In this document: piece after piece, positions 14,001 through 21,744 of the stretch
Numbering within the stretch: the stretch's first letter is position 1
Layout: each line of letters starts with the position of its first letter
NCBI GenBank assembly: GCA_015233675.1
Contig: JADFXH010000007.1
Span: forward strand, 1-44,161
Length of the DNA: 44,161 nt
Direction of reading: 5' to 3'
Origin: Candidatus Omnitrophota bacterium
Lineage (GTDB): Bacteria; Omnitrophota; Gorgyraeia; Zapsychrales; Fredricksoniimonadaceae
Program-made: the position numbers and the translations under genes
Notes under the pieces: model-generated
Told to the model about the DNA's origin: nothing
Databases searched by the model: none
What the model saw: the letters and a program-made list of their open reading frames with translations, nothing else

Positions 14001-14600
14001 TCAAACAGAAGAATCTAAAAAAAGCGTTCTATAAACAGATTTATAAAGATGGGACGTCTGAGAGGCCAGGGATTTGATAAAAACTACCAATGAATATTCG
14101 GGTATCGCCCATGCTAAAAGTAAGGATATGATAACTACATTAACGATAAAAATAGCCCCAAAAGCAAGCAAATAATGCGCTTTTAGAATGCTCTTGTCGG
14201 ATTCGTAAATTTCATTTGCCGTTAAAATCAAATGCATGGCAAAAGTAAAAGCAATAAAAAATAACAAATAGGGCCGTAAAGAGGCCCCTATTCCAAGAGC
14301 CGAGGCGATGACATAGACGATTATCAAAACAATAGAATAGATCGGGACCACGTAACCGGCAGGCTTAAAAAAAGCAAATAATTTCTCAATTAAGGATTTT
14401 CCAGAAATATAAACACTTTTAAAATCATAAACAAAAAGATTAAGCGCGACATATGAACCGGCTCCCCAAAGAACCCAAACTTCTTTTTTCACAGATAACG
14501 ATAAAATTTGACTTTGAAAAGCAATAAAAGAAGTTGCGATCAAAGGCAGGACGAGCAGGAAACAACATATTTTTAAAATTGCCAAAAAAGTTTCTTTCAC
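14001..14600 (-). CDS. Polytopic membrane protein of unknown function
   Basis: The 199 residues form about five or six membrane segments (for example ILKICCFLLVLPLIATSFIA, IVLIIVYVIASALGIG, IVNVVIISLLLAWAI) and carry no family motif that I recognise. A GTG start at 14600 is preferred, because GGAAGG lies about 7 nt upstream. A longer ATG frame from 14645 has no such site and would nearly touch serS. It lies between serS and the GT-C-like gene, so a cell-envelope role is possible but unproven. Confidence 0.55.
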   Translation of the reverse strand: MKETFLAILKICCFLLVLPLIATSFIAFQSQILSLSVKKEVWVLWGAGSYVALNLFVYDFKSVYISGKSLIEKLFAFFKPAGYVVPIYSIVLIIVYVIASALGIGASLRPYLLFFIAFTFAMHLILTANEIYESDKSILKAHYLLAFGAIFIVNVVIISLLLAWAIPEYSLVVFIKSLASQTSHLYKSVYRTLFLDSSV

Positions 14601-14653
14601 AAAGTACCCTTCCAAATTTTGCCGCTTGGGGTTCCCTGCGGGCAATGTGATTC

Positions 14654-15928
14654 TTAACGGCGAGTGATGATCTCTAATCCACCCATGTAAGGACGAAGAG
14701 CTTCGGGGATGATCACATTCCCTTCGGGTGTTTGATAATTCTCAAGGATCGCAACCACGGTGCGCGGCAAGGCCACTCCTGAACCGTTTAACGTATGCAC
14801 AAAACCTTTTTTCTTGCCGTCTTTGCCTTTATAAGCAATATTCCCCCGCCTTGCCTGAAAATCTTCAAAATTTGAACAAGAGGACGCCTCCAGCCATTTA
14901 TCCATACCCGCGGCATAAACTTCAATATCATAACATTTGGCAGCAGAGAAACTCAAATCCCCGCTGGCCAAGAGCAAAACACGGTAAGGGATTTTCAATA
15001 TCTCAAAAATACGGGTAGCATTGCCCAAAAGGGATTCTAATTCCTGATAAGAAGCTTCAGGCCTGACAAATTTGACCAATTCCACCTTGTCAAACTGATG
15101 AATGCGCACAAGCCCCCTCGTATCTTTACCATAAGAACCCGCTTCCCGGCGAAAACATGTCGTATAAGCCGTATAATACAAAGGCAAGTCTTCCTCATTG
15201 AGCATTTCATCACGGTGAATGTTTGTCACAGGGACTTCGGCGGTCGGGATCAAAAACAGGTCATCACCTTCCAAGTGATACATATCATCTTTCATTTTAG
15301 GCAGCTGGCCGGTGGCTGTCATTGAAGCGGTGTTAACCACGACAGGCGGCGACATTTCACGATAACCGTGCTGGCTGGTATGCAAATCCAGCATAAAATT
15401 GTATAAAGCACGCTCCAGCCTGGCCCCCATATCCTTATAAAGGATAAAATTCGAACCGCTTAATTTTGTTCCGCGTTTAAAATCGATAATATCCAGATTT
15501 TCCGCGATTTCAATATGCGTCTTGGGCTTGAAATCAAAGACAGGTTTGTCTCCCCAGCTGGCCACAATCTGGTTAGCTTCCGGCCCGCCGGCAGATACTG
15601 AATGATGCGGAACATTGGGGATAAAAAGAAGAATATTTTGGATCTGCTCATCCAAAGCCTTACCCTGCGGCTCAAGCGCGTCAATTTCAGCGGCAATGGC
15701 TTTCATTGAGGCAATAGTGGGCTTGGGATCTTTTTTTTCTTTGATCAAACGGCTGATATCATCGTTGGCCGCGTTCTTTTTTGCTTTTAATTCATCAATC
15801 CTGACAATCAGCTGACGCCGGCGGGTATCCAACTGCAATAAAAGATCCAAATCAACAGTAGTGCGCTTGGCAGCTATACCAACCTTGACTTTGTCCGGAT
15901 TTTCACGGATAAATTTTAAATCAAGCAT
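14654..15928 (-). CDS. serS: Seryl-tRNA synthetase
   Basis: The 424-residue enzyme charges tRNA-Ser (and tRNA-Sec) with serine in the cytoplasm. The N-terminal antiparallel coiled coil (MLDLKFIRENPDKV, then charged residues to about 100) binds the long variable arm of tRNA-Ser. The class II core has motif 2 TTCFRREAGSYGKDTRGL and motif 3 LNGSGVALPRTVVAILENY, with EALRPYMGG at the C-terminus. The length is normal and the key residues are present. It follows the receiver protein gene with 1 nt between stop and start, so they are probably one transcript. The tRNA-Ser remnant 2.4 kb downstream is likely coincidence. Confidence 0.98.
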   Translation of the reverse strand: MLDLKFIRENPDKVKVGIAAKRTTVDLDLLLQLDTRRRQLIVRIDELKAKKNAANDDISRLIKEKKDPKPTIASMKAIAAEIDALEPQGKALDEQIQNILLFIPNVPHHSVSAGGPEANQIVASWGDKPVFDFKPKTHIEIAENLDIIDFKRGTKLSGSNFILYKDMGARLERALYNFMLDLHTSQHGYREMSPPVVVNTASMTATGQLPKMKDDMYHLEGDDLFLIPTAEVPVTNIHRDEMLNEEDLPLYYTAYTTCFRREAGSYGKDTRGLVRIHQFDKVELVKFVRPEASYQELESLLGNATRIFEILKIPYRVLLLASGDLSFSAAKCYDIEVYAAGMDKWLEASSCSNFEDFQARRGNIAYKGKDGKKKGFVHTLNGSGVALPRTVVAILENYQTPEGNVIIPEALRPYMGGLEIITRR

Positions 15929-15929
15929 A

Positions 15930-16355
15930 TTAATTTTGGGGTTGAGAGTTTTTTAGGGCAAAATCGATCTGTTTTAAAAGAAGCTTGACTGAAATAGGCT
16001 TAGCTAAATAATTTTCACCCTGTTCAAAACATTTAATGACATTGTCCGGGCCGGTCAAACTGGTTAAAAATAAAACCGGAATTTGCTGGGTGTCCAAATG
16101 CGCTTTTAAAAGCTTGCACACCTCCGGCCCTTTAATATCCGGTAAATTGTAATCAAGAATAATCAATTGGGGTTTTTGCTCTTTGGCCAATTCAAAACCG
16201 CTTTTGCCGTCATTTGCTTTAAGAGCGGTGTACCCGCCCCGTTCAATAGCCGCACAAGCCACACGCCGGTCGATCTCGGTATCTTCAATGACCAAAACCT
16301 TAATATGCTTTTGCGGGGCTTTAGGTTTAAATATAGATAAAATATTATCAAACAT
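15930..16355 (-). CDS. Receiver-only response regulator
   Basis: The 141 residues are a short basic lead (FKPKAPQKH) and a single CheY-type receiver domain: VLVIEDTEIDR with the acidic pair, LIILDYNLP with the phospho-acceptor Asp (about residue 70), LFLTS with the conserved Thr/Ser, and AKP with the Lys. No output domain is present, so it would act by protein contacts. No ribosome binding site is seen and the promoter at 16364-16392 puts the transcript start next to the ATG, so the mRNA is probably leaderless. It precedes serS by 1 nt. The cognate kinase is unknown. Confidence 0.9.
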   Translation of the reverse strand: MFDNILSIFKPKAPQKHIKVLVIEDTEIDRRVACAAIERGGYTALKANDGKSGFELAKEQKPQLIILDYNLPDIKGPEVCKLLKAHLDTQQIPVLFLTSLTGPDNVIKCFEQGENYLAKPISVKLLLKQIDFALKNSQPQN

Positions 16356-16363
16356 TGGATAAT

Positions 16364-16392
16364 ATCGTAACGCAGGGACGCAACAGTGTCAA
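16364..16392 (-). promoter_or_regulatory. Promoter giving a probable leaderless transcript of the receiver gene
   Basis: On the minus strand TTGACA (16392-16387), a 17-nt spacer and TACGAT (16369-16364) form a good promoter. Only 8 nt separate the -10 from the ATG at 16355, so the message should have a leader of 0-2 nt. Confidence 0.6.
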
Positions 16393-16414
16393 TAAAAGGC
16401 TGAAAAATTACTAA

Positions 16415-16532
16415 AAAATATTCGAAGCGCCCGGCGATTTCTTCGGCGTTGATCATGGGCAGCCCCCGTGGCTCATCAGCTTCCGGAAGCCTTTAAGCCT
16501 TCTGCCCCAATCAATGGGCACTCGAATATTTT
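16415..16532. repeat. 118-bp foldback element with nested stems
   Basis: AAAATATTCGA (16415-16425) and TCGAATATTTT (16522-16532) are perfect 11-bp inverted arms. The stem continues, with one mismatch, into GCCC/GGGC (16429-16432 and 16516-16519). Inside are further stems: GTTGAT with ATCAGC, CATGGG with CCCGTG (one wobble), and the palindrome GCTTCCGGAAGC. It lies between spoVG and the receiver gene, and on the minus strand it ends in a T run, so it could end spoVG transcription. A structured RNA or a miniature inverted-repeat element are the other readings. Confidence 0.6.
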
Positions 16533-16548
16533 CAAAAACTAGACAATT

Positions 16549-16812
16549 TCACGCGTTATATGCTTCAAGCACTTTTTCGGCCATCAATAAACGGACATCC
16601 TCGTTTAAACAACGAACCCGTTCGTACCAGCGTTCATTTTTACCCTGCTGTGTCGGCATGGAAACAAACAATCCTTTCTTTCCCTGGACTATCCTGATAC
16701 CTTTAATCAAAAGAGCATCATTAATCCCTAAATCCACAAAAGCTTTGATACGGCTATCCTTTCCCAGACGATGAATTTTTATAACTTTGAAATCAATTGT
16801 TTCGACCGGCAT
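16549..16812 (-). CDS. spoVG: SpoVG family RNA/DNA-binding regulator
   Basis: The 87 residues match SpoVG across their length: KVIKIHRLGKDSRIKAFVDL, NDALLIKGIRIVQGKKGLFV, SMPTQQGKNERWYERVRCLN and a C-terminal helix. SpoVG proteins are small nucleic-acid-binding regulators found well beyond sporulating bacteria. An AAAGGAGAAAAGGAC ribosome-binding stretch precedes the ATG, and a strong promoter lies at 16857-16885. The gene stands alone: upstream is a divergent XRE-cupin gene and downstream the foldback element. Its targets here are unknown. Confidence 0.93.
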   Translation of the reverse strand: MPVETIDFKVIKIHRLGKDSRIKAFVDLGINDALLIKGIRIVQGKKGLFVSMPTQQGKNERWYERVRCLNEDVRLLMAEKVLEAYNA

Positions 16813-16856
16813 GTCCTTTTCTCCTTTACTTCGAGGATGTTAATTTGAATAATTAA

Positions 16857-16885
16857 AGCATAAACGATATTTGATTATTTGTCAA
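16857..16885 (-). promoter_or_regulatory. Sigma70 promoter of spoVG
   Basis: On the minus strand TTGACA (16885-16880), 17 nt and TATGCT (16862-16857). The start is expected near 16850, giving a leader of about 38 nt. Confidence 0.7.
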
Positions 16886-16929
16886 ATGTTATTTTGATTT
16901 TAAATTAAAATAAGATTGGCTGAAATTAT

Positions 16930-16957
16930 TTGTAAATTAATCAATAAATGTTATAAT
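16930..16957 (+). promoter_or_regulatory. Promoter of the XRE-cupin gene
   Basis: TTGTAA (16930-16935), 16 nt and TATAAT (16952-16957) precede the XRE-cupin gene in very AT-rich DNA. The leader would be about 32 nt and ends in AAAAGGA, 6 nt before the ATG. Confidence 0.55.
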
Positions 16958-16995
16958 AAATAAAAAAGATACAATACTTAACAAAAGGATAGCCT

Positions 16996-17544
16996 ATGTT
17001 TATAGGAGAAAAACTACACGCCATTCGCAAAGCCAAAAAAATTTCATTAACCGAACTCTCAGAAAAAAGCGGAGTTCAAATGGCTACTTTAAGCCGCATT
17101 GAAAATAAAAAAATGGTAGGGACCCTTGAGTCCCACATACAAATTGCCAAATCCCTGGGAATAGATGTCACAGAACTTTACAAGGACTTAAGCCATCAAA
17201 ACGCCGTTATAGATCTTGGTCATGATAAAAACACTGATGTCTTTGGCCACAACGATGAAGCTTCTTTCGAAATCCTTACTAAAAATATCATGAATAAAAG
17301 AATGATGCCCACCCTTGTGCGCATCGAAGAAAGCGGTAAAACCAATAAAGAACAAAACCAGGGCGGCGCTGAGAAATTTATTTTTGTCCTGGATGGCCAT
17401 GCGGAGATCAACATCAATGCCCAAGTATTTATTCTACACAAATTCAATACTCTTTATTTTGACGCCTCCCTGCCCCATTATTTTCGCAATATCGGCAAAG
17501 GGGTGGCCAAACTTATTTGCATAGCAACTCCCGTGTCCCTTTAA
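16996..17544 (+). CDS. XRE-cupin transcriptional regulator
   Basis: The 182 residues join a Cro/CI helix-turn-helix (IGEKLHAIRKAKKISLTELS, GVQMATLSRIENKKM, residues 1-65) to a C-terminal cupin (about 95-180, with GGAEKFIFVLDGHAEI and LYFDASLPHYFRNIG). This architecture belongs to repressors or activators of small-metabolite genes, where the cupin senses the ligand. The start is supported by AAAAGGA. It is divergent from spoVG and is followed 32 nt later by a receiver gene on the same strand, so the two probably form an operon. The ligand is not apparent. Confidence 0.9.
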   Translation: MFIGEKLHAIRKAKKISLTELSEKSGVQMATLSRIENKKMVGTLESHIQIAKSLGIDVTELYKDLSHQNAVIDLGHDKNTDVFGHNDEASFEILTKNIMNKRMMPTLVRIEESGKTNKEQNQGGAEKFIFVLDGHAEININAQVFILHKFNTLYFDASLPHYFRNIGKGVAKLICIATPVSL

Positions 17545-17576
17545 TTGAACATTAAAACAGAAAGAGATATACCGGC

Positions 17577-17975
17577 ATGGCAATTTCCAAAATCCTTATC
17601 TGCGATGATGAGGAAAACATCTGTGAATCCTTAAAACTCATTTTGGGAGATCATTACAACCTGATAGCAGTTGATTGCGGGGACATGGCTTTGGAAGTGT
17701 TATCCCACAGCCAAGAAATCAAGGTCATGCTTTTAGATATTGCATTAGATTCCCGCTTTCGCGGGAATGACAAGCTCCTAATGAATGACAAAAGCGGGAT
17801 TGACGTATTACAAAAAATAAAAAAGGACTTCCCTCATGTGAAGATCATCTTAATTGGAGGGCATAAATCAACTAACACCGCAACCGAAGCCACCCGGCTG
17901 GGAGCCAACGGTCACATCAGCAAACCATTAAAAGCAGAGGAAATATTGGAAACCGTAAAAAAAAACATGGATTAA
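17577..17975 (+). CDS. Receiver protein with a repeat-derived insertion
   Basis: The 132-residue single receiver domain has ILICDDEENI (acidic pair), VMLLDIAL (phospho-acceptor Asp near residue 59) and HISKPL with the conserved Lys; the expected Thr position reads IILIGG. Directly after LLDIAL the protein carries about 14 extra residues, DSRFRGNDKLLMND, before the usual KSGIDVLQKIKKD. They are the translation of a palindromic repeat (17750-17767). The insertion sits in the loop next to the phosphorylation site, so function may be changed or lost. The reading frame is kept. It is cotranscribed with the XRE-cupin gene. Confidence 0.82.
   Translation: MAISKILICDDEENICESLKLILGDHYNLIAVDCGDMALEVLSHSQEIKVMLLDIALDSRFRGNDKLLMNDKSGIDVLQKIKKDFPHVKIILIGGHKSTNTATEATRLGANGHISKPLKAEEILETVKKNMD
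17750..17767. repeat. REP-type palindrome inside the receiver gene
   Basis: TTCCCGC-TTTC-GCGGGAA is a palindrome of a dispersed repeat family; the same 18 bases plus flanks occur inside menE (36485-36502), and a diverged form lies at 40837-40854. A partial second copy (AGCGGGATT, near 17793-17801) follows. Confidence 0.85.
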
Positions 17976-18009
17976 TCAAGAGAACTGCTTTTAGGATAAA
18001 AACGCCGCT

Positions 18010-19197
18010 TTAAAGCTCGCCTTTATTAAAAAGTTTAACCAATGCTTCTACAGGCTTACGATGAAATTGCTTATTAATACATTCTTGTATTTCAACAATC
18101 GCTTTATCTTTACTTAACCCCTTGCGATAAGGCCGGTCTGTTGTCATGGCATCAAAAGTATCTGCCACTGATATAATAGCTGCAATCATGGGAATATCTT
18201 CCCCTTTTAATTGCTCTGGATATCCTTTCCCATCATAACGTTCATGGTGATACCGGACACCGCTGATAACTTCTTCAAACCCTGTCAATGGCGCCAGGAT
18301 CTCAGCTCCTCGGGTAGTATGACTTTTCATAATATCGTATTCTTCAAGGGTTAATTTATCCTTTTTGGATAGAATTATCTCGGACACACCGATTTTCCCG
18401 ATATCATGTAAAAGTGAGGCTATATATAAATTCTCAAAAAATTTATAAGGGAAATTATATGCATGGGAAGCCTCCATCTGACGGCCTATGGCCAAGGCAT
18501 ATTTAGTCACACGCTCGGTATGGCCATGAGTGTAGGTGTCCTTGGCTTCGATAGCTGAACCTAAAGCAATTGTTGTTTGAATAAACAAATTGCGATTGCG
18601 CTCAGCTTCTCTTTTTAAATACTCAAATAACTGGGCATTACGGATAGCCATGGCCACGTCAGAGGCCAAAGCTGAAAAAAAATCCAATTCTTCCTGGTCA
18701 AAACTACCGCCATTTCGTTTTTCCCCAAGGAGCAAGATAGCCAAAAGCATGTGCTGATGATAGGCCGGCACACAGGCAACCGCATTGAGCTTGGGCAATT
18801 GCTCACTGACGTTGTGCAAAAGCTGTTTAATCCCATTCCCGTTAGAAATAACACTTTCTTTCCAAAGAAGCTTATTAATATCTTCTGCAACGATCGCGTT
18901 ACGGTGCTCAAAAATATATTTATATTCTTTTTGAATAAAAAGCCTGACCAAAGGATTGGTCTTGTTAAAACGGATCAAGCCCTCAGGAATGCGCTCGCCG
19001 ATATCACCCCGGGAAATAGACAAGACATAGGAATCTTTATCAGGGTCATAAAGGATCATGCCTGCATGCTGGATATGGACTTTTTGGACAAGGGAACGGA
19101 CGATGAGCTTGATCAATAAACGGGGATCATGAATAAGGATCATCCCTTTGGATGCAGATTCCAACTCCCGCTTATAATCAATCTTGGTATCAAGCAT
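18010..19197 (-). CDS. GAF / HD-GYP c-di-GMP phosphodiesterase
   Basis: The 395 residues have an N-terminal GAF-like sensor domain (about 25-200, with MILYDPDKDSYVLSISRGD) and an HD-GYP domain (about 210-395). Diagnostic motifs are HTERVTKYA, LLHDIGKIGVSEIIL, MKSHTTRGAEIL, YHHERYDGKGYPEQLKGEDI and VADTFDAMTTDRPYRK, all intact. The enzyme should hydrolyse c-di-GMP. It overlaps the receiver gene before it by 8 nt and is the last gene of the long operon that begins with the FadL-type gene. It is convergent with the receiver gene at 17577-17975. Confidence 0.93.
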   Translation of the reverse strand: MLDTKIDYKRELESASKGMILIHDPRLLIKLIVRSLVQKVHIQHAGMILYDPDKDSYVLSISRGDIGERIPEGLIRFNKTNPLVRLFIQKEYKYIFEHRNAIVAEDINKLLWKESVISNGNGIKQLLHNVSEQLPKLNAVACVPAYHQHMLLAILLLGEKRNGGSFDQEELDFFSALASDVAMAIRNAQLFEYLKREAERNRNLFIQTTIALGSAIEAKDTYTHGHTERVTKYALAIGRQMEASHAYNFPYKFFENLYIASLLHDIGKIGVSEIILSKKDKLTLEEYDIMKSHTTRGAEILAPLTGFEEVISGVRYHHERYDGKGYPEQLKGEDIPMIAAIISVADTFDAMTTDRPYRKGLSKDKAIVEIQECINKQFHRKPVEALVKLFNKGEL

Positions 19198-19558
19198 GGC
19201 AGTTATTTAACTGAGCCAAAACGATCTTTTCAAGCTCCTCGAGGATAAACGGTTTGTGAATATATCCGATGACACCCAAAGCATTAGCTTCTTTGATGGT
19301 CTCTTCATCCTCAACCCCCGAGACCATAATGACTTTAACGGCGGGGTTGCTTTTACGAAGTTCACGCAAAACCTCAATGCCCGTTATTTCTTCCATCCTG
19401 ACATCAAGCAATATCAAGGCGGGGTTCTCTGCGGCAATTAAATCCAATGCCTGACGGCCGCCGGAAGCAACAGAAACTTCTATTTTCCGTTTTTTAAAAA
19501 AATTACGGGAAAATTCACGGATGTCAGATTCATCATCAACAATTAATAGTTCAGCCAT
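19190..19558 (-). CDS. Receiver-only response regulator
   Basis: The 122 residues form one receiver domain: LLIVDDESDIREF, ALILLDVRMEEITGIEVL with the phospho-acceptor Asp near residue 53, VIMVSG with Ser, and GYIHKPF with the Lys. It lies 20 nt behind the histidine kinase gene and overlaps the HD-GYP gene by 8 nt, so it is the natural link between the two: kinase to receiver to phosphodiesterase. Confidence 0.92.
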   Translation of the reverse strand: MAELLIVDDESDIREFSRNFFKKRKIEVSVASGGRQALDLIAAENPALILLDVRMEEITGIEVLRELRKSNPAVKVIMVSGVEDEETIKEANALGVIGYIHKPFILEELEKIVLAQLNNCHA

Positions 19559-19578
19559 ATTTTTAGTTTACCAAAACC

Positions 19579-21744
19579 CTATCCAATAGCAATAGGCAAA
19601 CGTAATTTCATCTGAGTGCCCTGCATATACTTAGAACTCATCTCCACCTTACCTTTATGGTTATCTTCAACTATTTTCCTGATTACATAAAGGCCAAGCC
19701 CCGTTCCTTTCTTACTGGATAATTTTGTAGTAAAAAATGGCGTAAATAATTTGTGCATATCTTCATCTTTCACCCCCATGCCATTATCTTCAAAAATAAT
19801 TTGCGCGTAATTATCTTCCTTTAAAACACGGACTATCAATGTGGGCTGGTATGAAGCTTCCATTACTTCATTCTTTCTTTGCATCATGGCATCATAGCCA
19901 TTATCAATCAGATTAAAAAACACTTCCTGCAACTGCGTAAAATTCCCTTTTATTTTAGGAATAGTTGCGGCATCATATTCACGGACTATTTTTAGCTCAT
20001 GAACCTTGATCTTAAACTGCGCCATTTCCAAAGCAGATTTAAATACTGCCTGGACATCAACAGCCGTAAAACCAGCCTCTCCTTTACGGGTATACTTCAA
20101 AAGGCCCTGAACAATTTCTCCGCCTTGGACCACATTCTCCTGGACCCGCACAAAAGCACGCTCTAGTTCCGTTAAAACTTCTTTTGCCTGATCCGCTGAA
20201 AGTTCTTTTTGATTCATATGGATCGTATCCAAAGCATCCCCGGCGATAAATCCCAACGCATGAAACCGGTTATTAATCTGATGCGAAAGGCCATCCGCCA
20301 TTGTGCCGATAGTAGCCATCTTTTCGGCTTGAAACAATTGTTCATGGGTCAATTGCATATCCTCATAAAATTTGGCATTTTCAATAGCCAAAGCTGTTTG
20401 ATTGGCCAAAATACTAAAAACAGCAAGATCATCTTCGGAATAAAGTTTCTCGGAATCTTTTTTACCCATAATAATAATAGCGGTTAGATTCTCATCAATA
20501 AAAATGGGAACGACTAATGCCCCTTCCAGAGATAAAATAATCTGTGCGATTCGAGCCAATCCCGAATCTTTAAAGTCCAGCGCTTTTTGTTTAATTTCTT
20601 CATAAATAATAAGATTTCTATTGGTTGATAAATACCGCACTAATTCAGACCCTTCTTCAATATTCCGGATAAACTGGGCATTCCCGGATTTTCTCTTAGA
20701 TGCGCCCAAAACATATTGTTTTTGGCCTTCATTATAAATATATATCAAGGCATGTTCTATTTGTATAGCACGTGTTAAAACAAAGACTATCATGTTTAAA
20801 AGTTTTTTTAAATCTTTAATTCTGCCCATTCCAGCTGATGCTTGTCGTAAGGTCGCCTGATAACGACGCTGATCTTTTAATAGACGATTTTCAGCTCTAT
20901 TTTGTATATAAAAATAAATAAAAGGTCCAACCGTAGCAAAGAATCCCATTAAACTTATTGGTAAAAACCATAAGCCCGTCCCTAATAATTTAAAACCGAC
21001 CCAAACAGGAACCCCTAAAACAAAGGCATAAACAAATATAAATATTCCCGCACGCGTAATTATAATTTTTATATTCATAAGTTGATAACGGACAATGCTA
21101 TAGCAAATAATGATCAAAAATAAAGTGATCGGAATAAAACCTAATGGACATACGGCTATCCCATAATTGGGCAAAAAATCCGCACAACAGAGGGTGACAA
21201 TTAGAAACGCTGAAAGGATATATATCAATTGCTGTTTCCTTGTTTGAGTGATTACTTCTTTTTTATCAAAGATTTTAAAAAAGATTTGTAATGAAGCGAT
21301 ATTCAACACCGCAAGAAAAAATATAAGAAAATAAGGATGCATAATGCCGGCCCTTGGATAATTTCCCCAAGGATAATGATAAACTCCATTAATTAATAGA
21401 TTCGTTTTCAATAATAAAACAGCCAATAAGCCCCCAACTAAATAATTTAACACTACCAACCATTTTGTATTTTTAACTTGAATAAGAATATTGGCAAAAT
21501 GAAAATAAGTAATGGGAATAAAAATTATTCCCAAATAACCTAATTTAAACCAAAATATAACGGATTGAATTTCTAAGGCTTGGTATGCCCTGCTATAGCA
21601 GTACAACCAAACAGCCCCACTCAAGACGGTCGAAGAAAAGGATAAATTGACACCGGAGCGGTAATTTTTATATATAGCAAATAAACTTAACGCTATTAAA
21701 AAAACTGATGTGGCAAGAGTGGAAATAAAAAAAATCTTCAGCAT
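19579..21744 (-). CDS. Membrane sensor histidine kinase (7TM-like, GAF, HisKA, HATPase)
   Basis: The 721-residue kinase begins with about seven or eight membrane segments (residues 1-290, resembling HisK_7TM sensor regions), then a GAF domain (about 310-460). A dimerisation helix with GLSHQINNRFHALGF follows, where the His is the likely phosphorylation site, though the box is divergent. The ATP-binding domain has LIDNGYDAMM (N box), EDNGMGVKDEDM (G1), LFTPFFTTK (F box) and GTGLGLYVI (G2). Its start overlaps the end of the thioester-reductase-like gene by 7 nt, which places it in the lipid operon. It may sense membrane or lipid state; this is inference. Confidence 0.92.
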   Translation of the reverse strand: MLKIFFISTLATSVFLIALSLFAIYKNYRSGVNLSFSSTVLSGAVWLYCYSRAYQALEIQSVIFWFKLGYLGIIFIPITYFHFANILIQVKNTKWLVVLNYLVGGLLAVLLLKTNLLINGVYHYPWGNYPRAGIMHPYFLIFFLAVLNIASLQIFFKIFDKKEVITQTRKQQLIYILSAFLIVTLCCADFLPNYGIAVCPLGFIPITLFLIIICYSIVRYQLMNIKIIITRAGIFIFVYAFVLGVPVWVGFKLLGTGLWFLPISLMGFFATVGPFIYFYIQNRAENRLLKDQRRYQATLRQASAGMGRIKDLKKLLNMIVFVLTRAIQIEHALIYIYNEGQKQYVLGASKRKSGNAQFIRNIEEGSELVRYLSTNRNLIIYEEIKQKALDFKDSGLARIAQIILSLEGALVVPIFIDENLTAIIIMGKKDSEKLYSEDDLAVFSILANQTALAIENAKFYEDMQLTHEQLFQAEKMATIGTMADGLSHQINNRFHALGFIAGDALDTIHMNQKELSADQAKEVLTELERAFVRVQENVVQGGEIVQGLLKYTRKGEAGFTAVDVQAVFKSALEMAQFKIKVHELKIVREYDAATIPKIKGNFTQLQEVFFNLIDNGYDAMMQRKNEVMEASYQPTLIVRVLKEDNYAQIIFEDNGMGVKDEDMHKLFTPFFTTKLSSKKGTGLGLYVIRKIVEDNHKGKVEMSSKYMQGTQMKLRLPIAIG

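Noticed and set aside
16163-16456. Open frame on the minus strand starting MINAEEIAGRFEYF
   Set aside because: It runs through the receiver promoter and then in another frame of the receiver gene; only the first residues look protein-like.
16440-16500. Hammerhead-ribozyme-like CTGATGA on the minus strand in the foldback element
   Set aside because: The required GAAA after stem II and the cleavage-site stem could not be placed.
16415-16532. SRP RNA, because of the CCGGAAG stretch
   Set aside because: The conserved GGAAGCAGCC-type tetraloop context is absent and the outer helices do not match SRP RNA.
17577-17975. Receiver gene as a pseudogene
   Set aside because: The repeat insertion keeps the frame and the domain is otherwise complete, so it is kept as a coding gene with a note.
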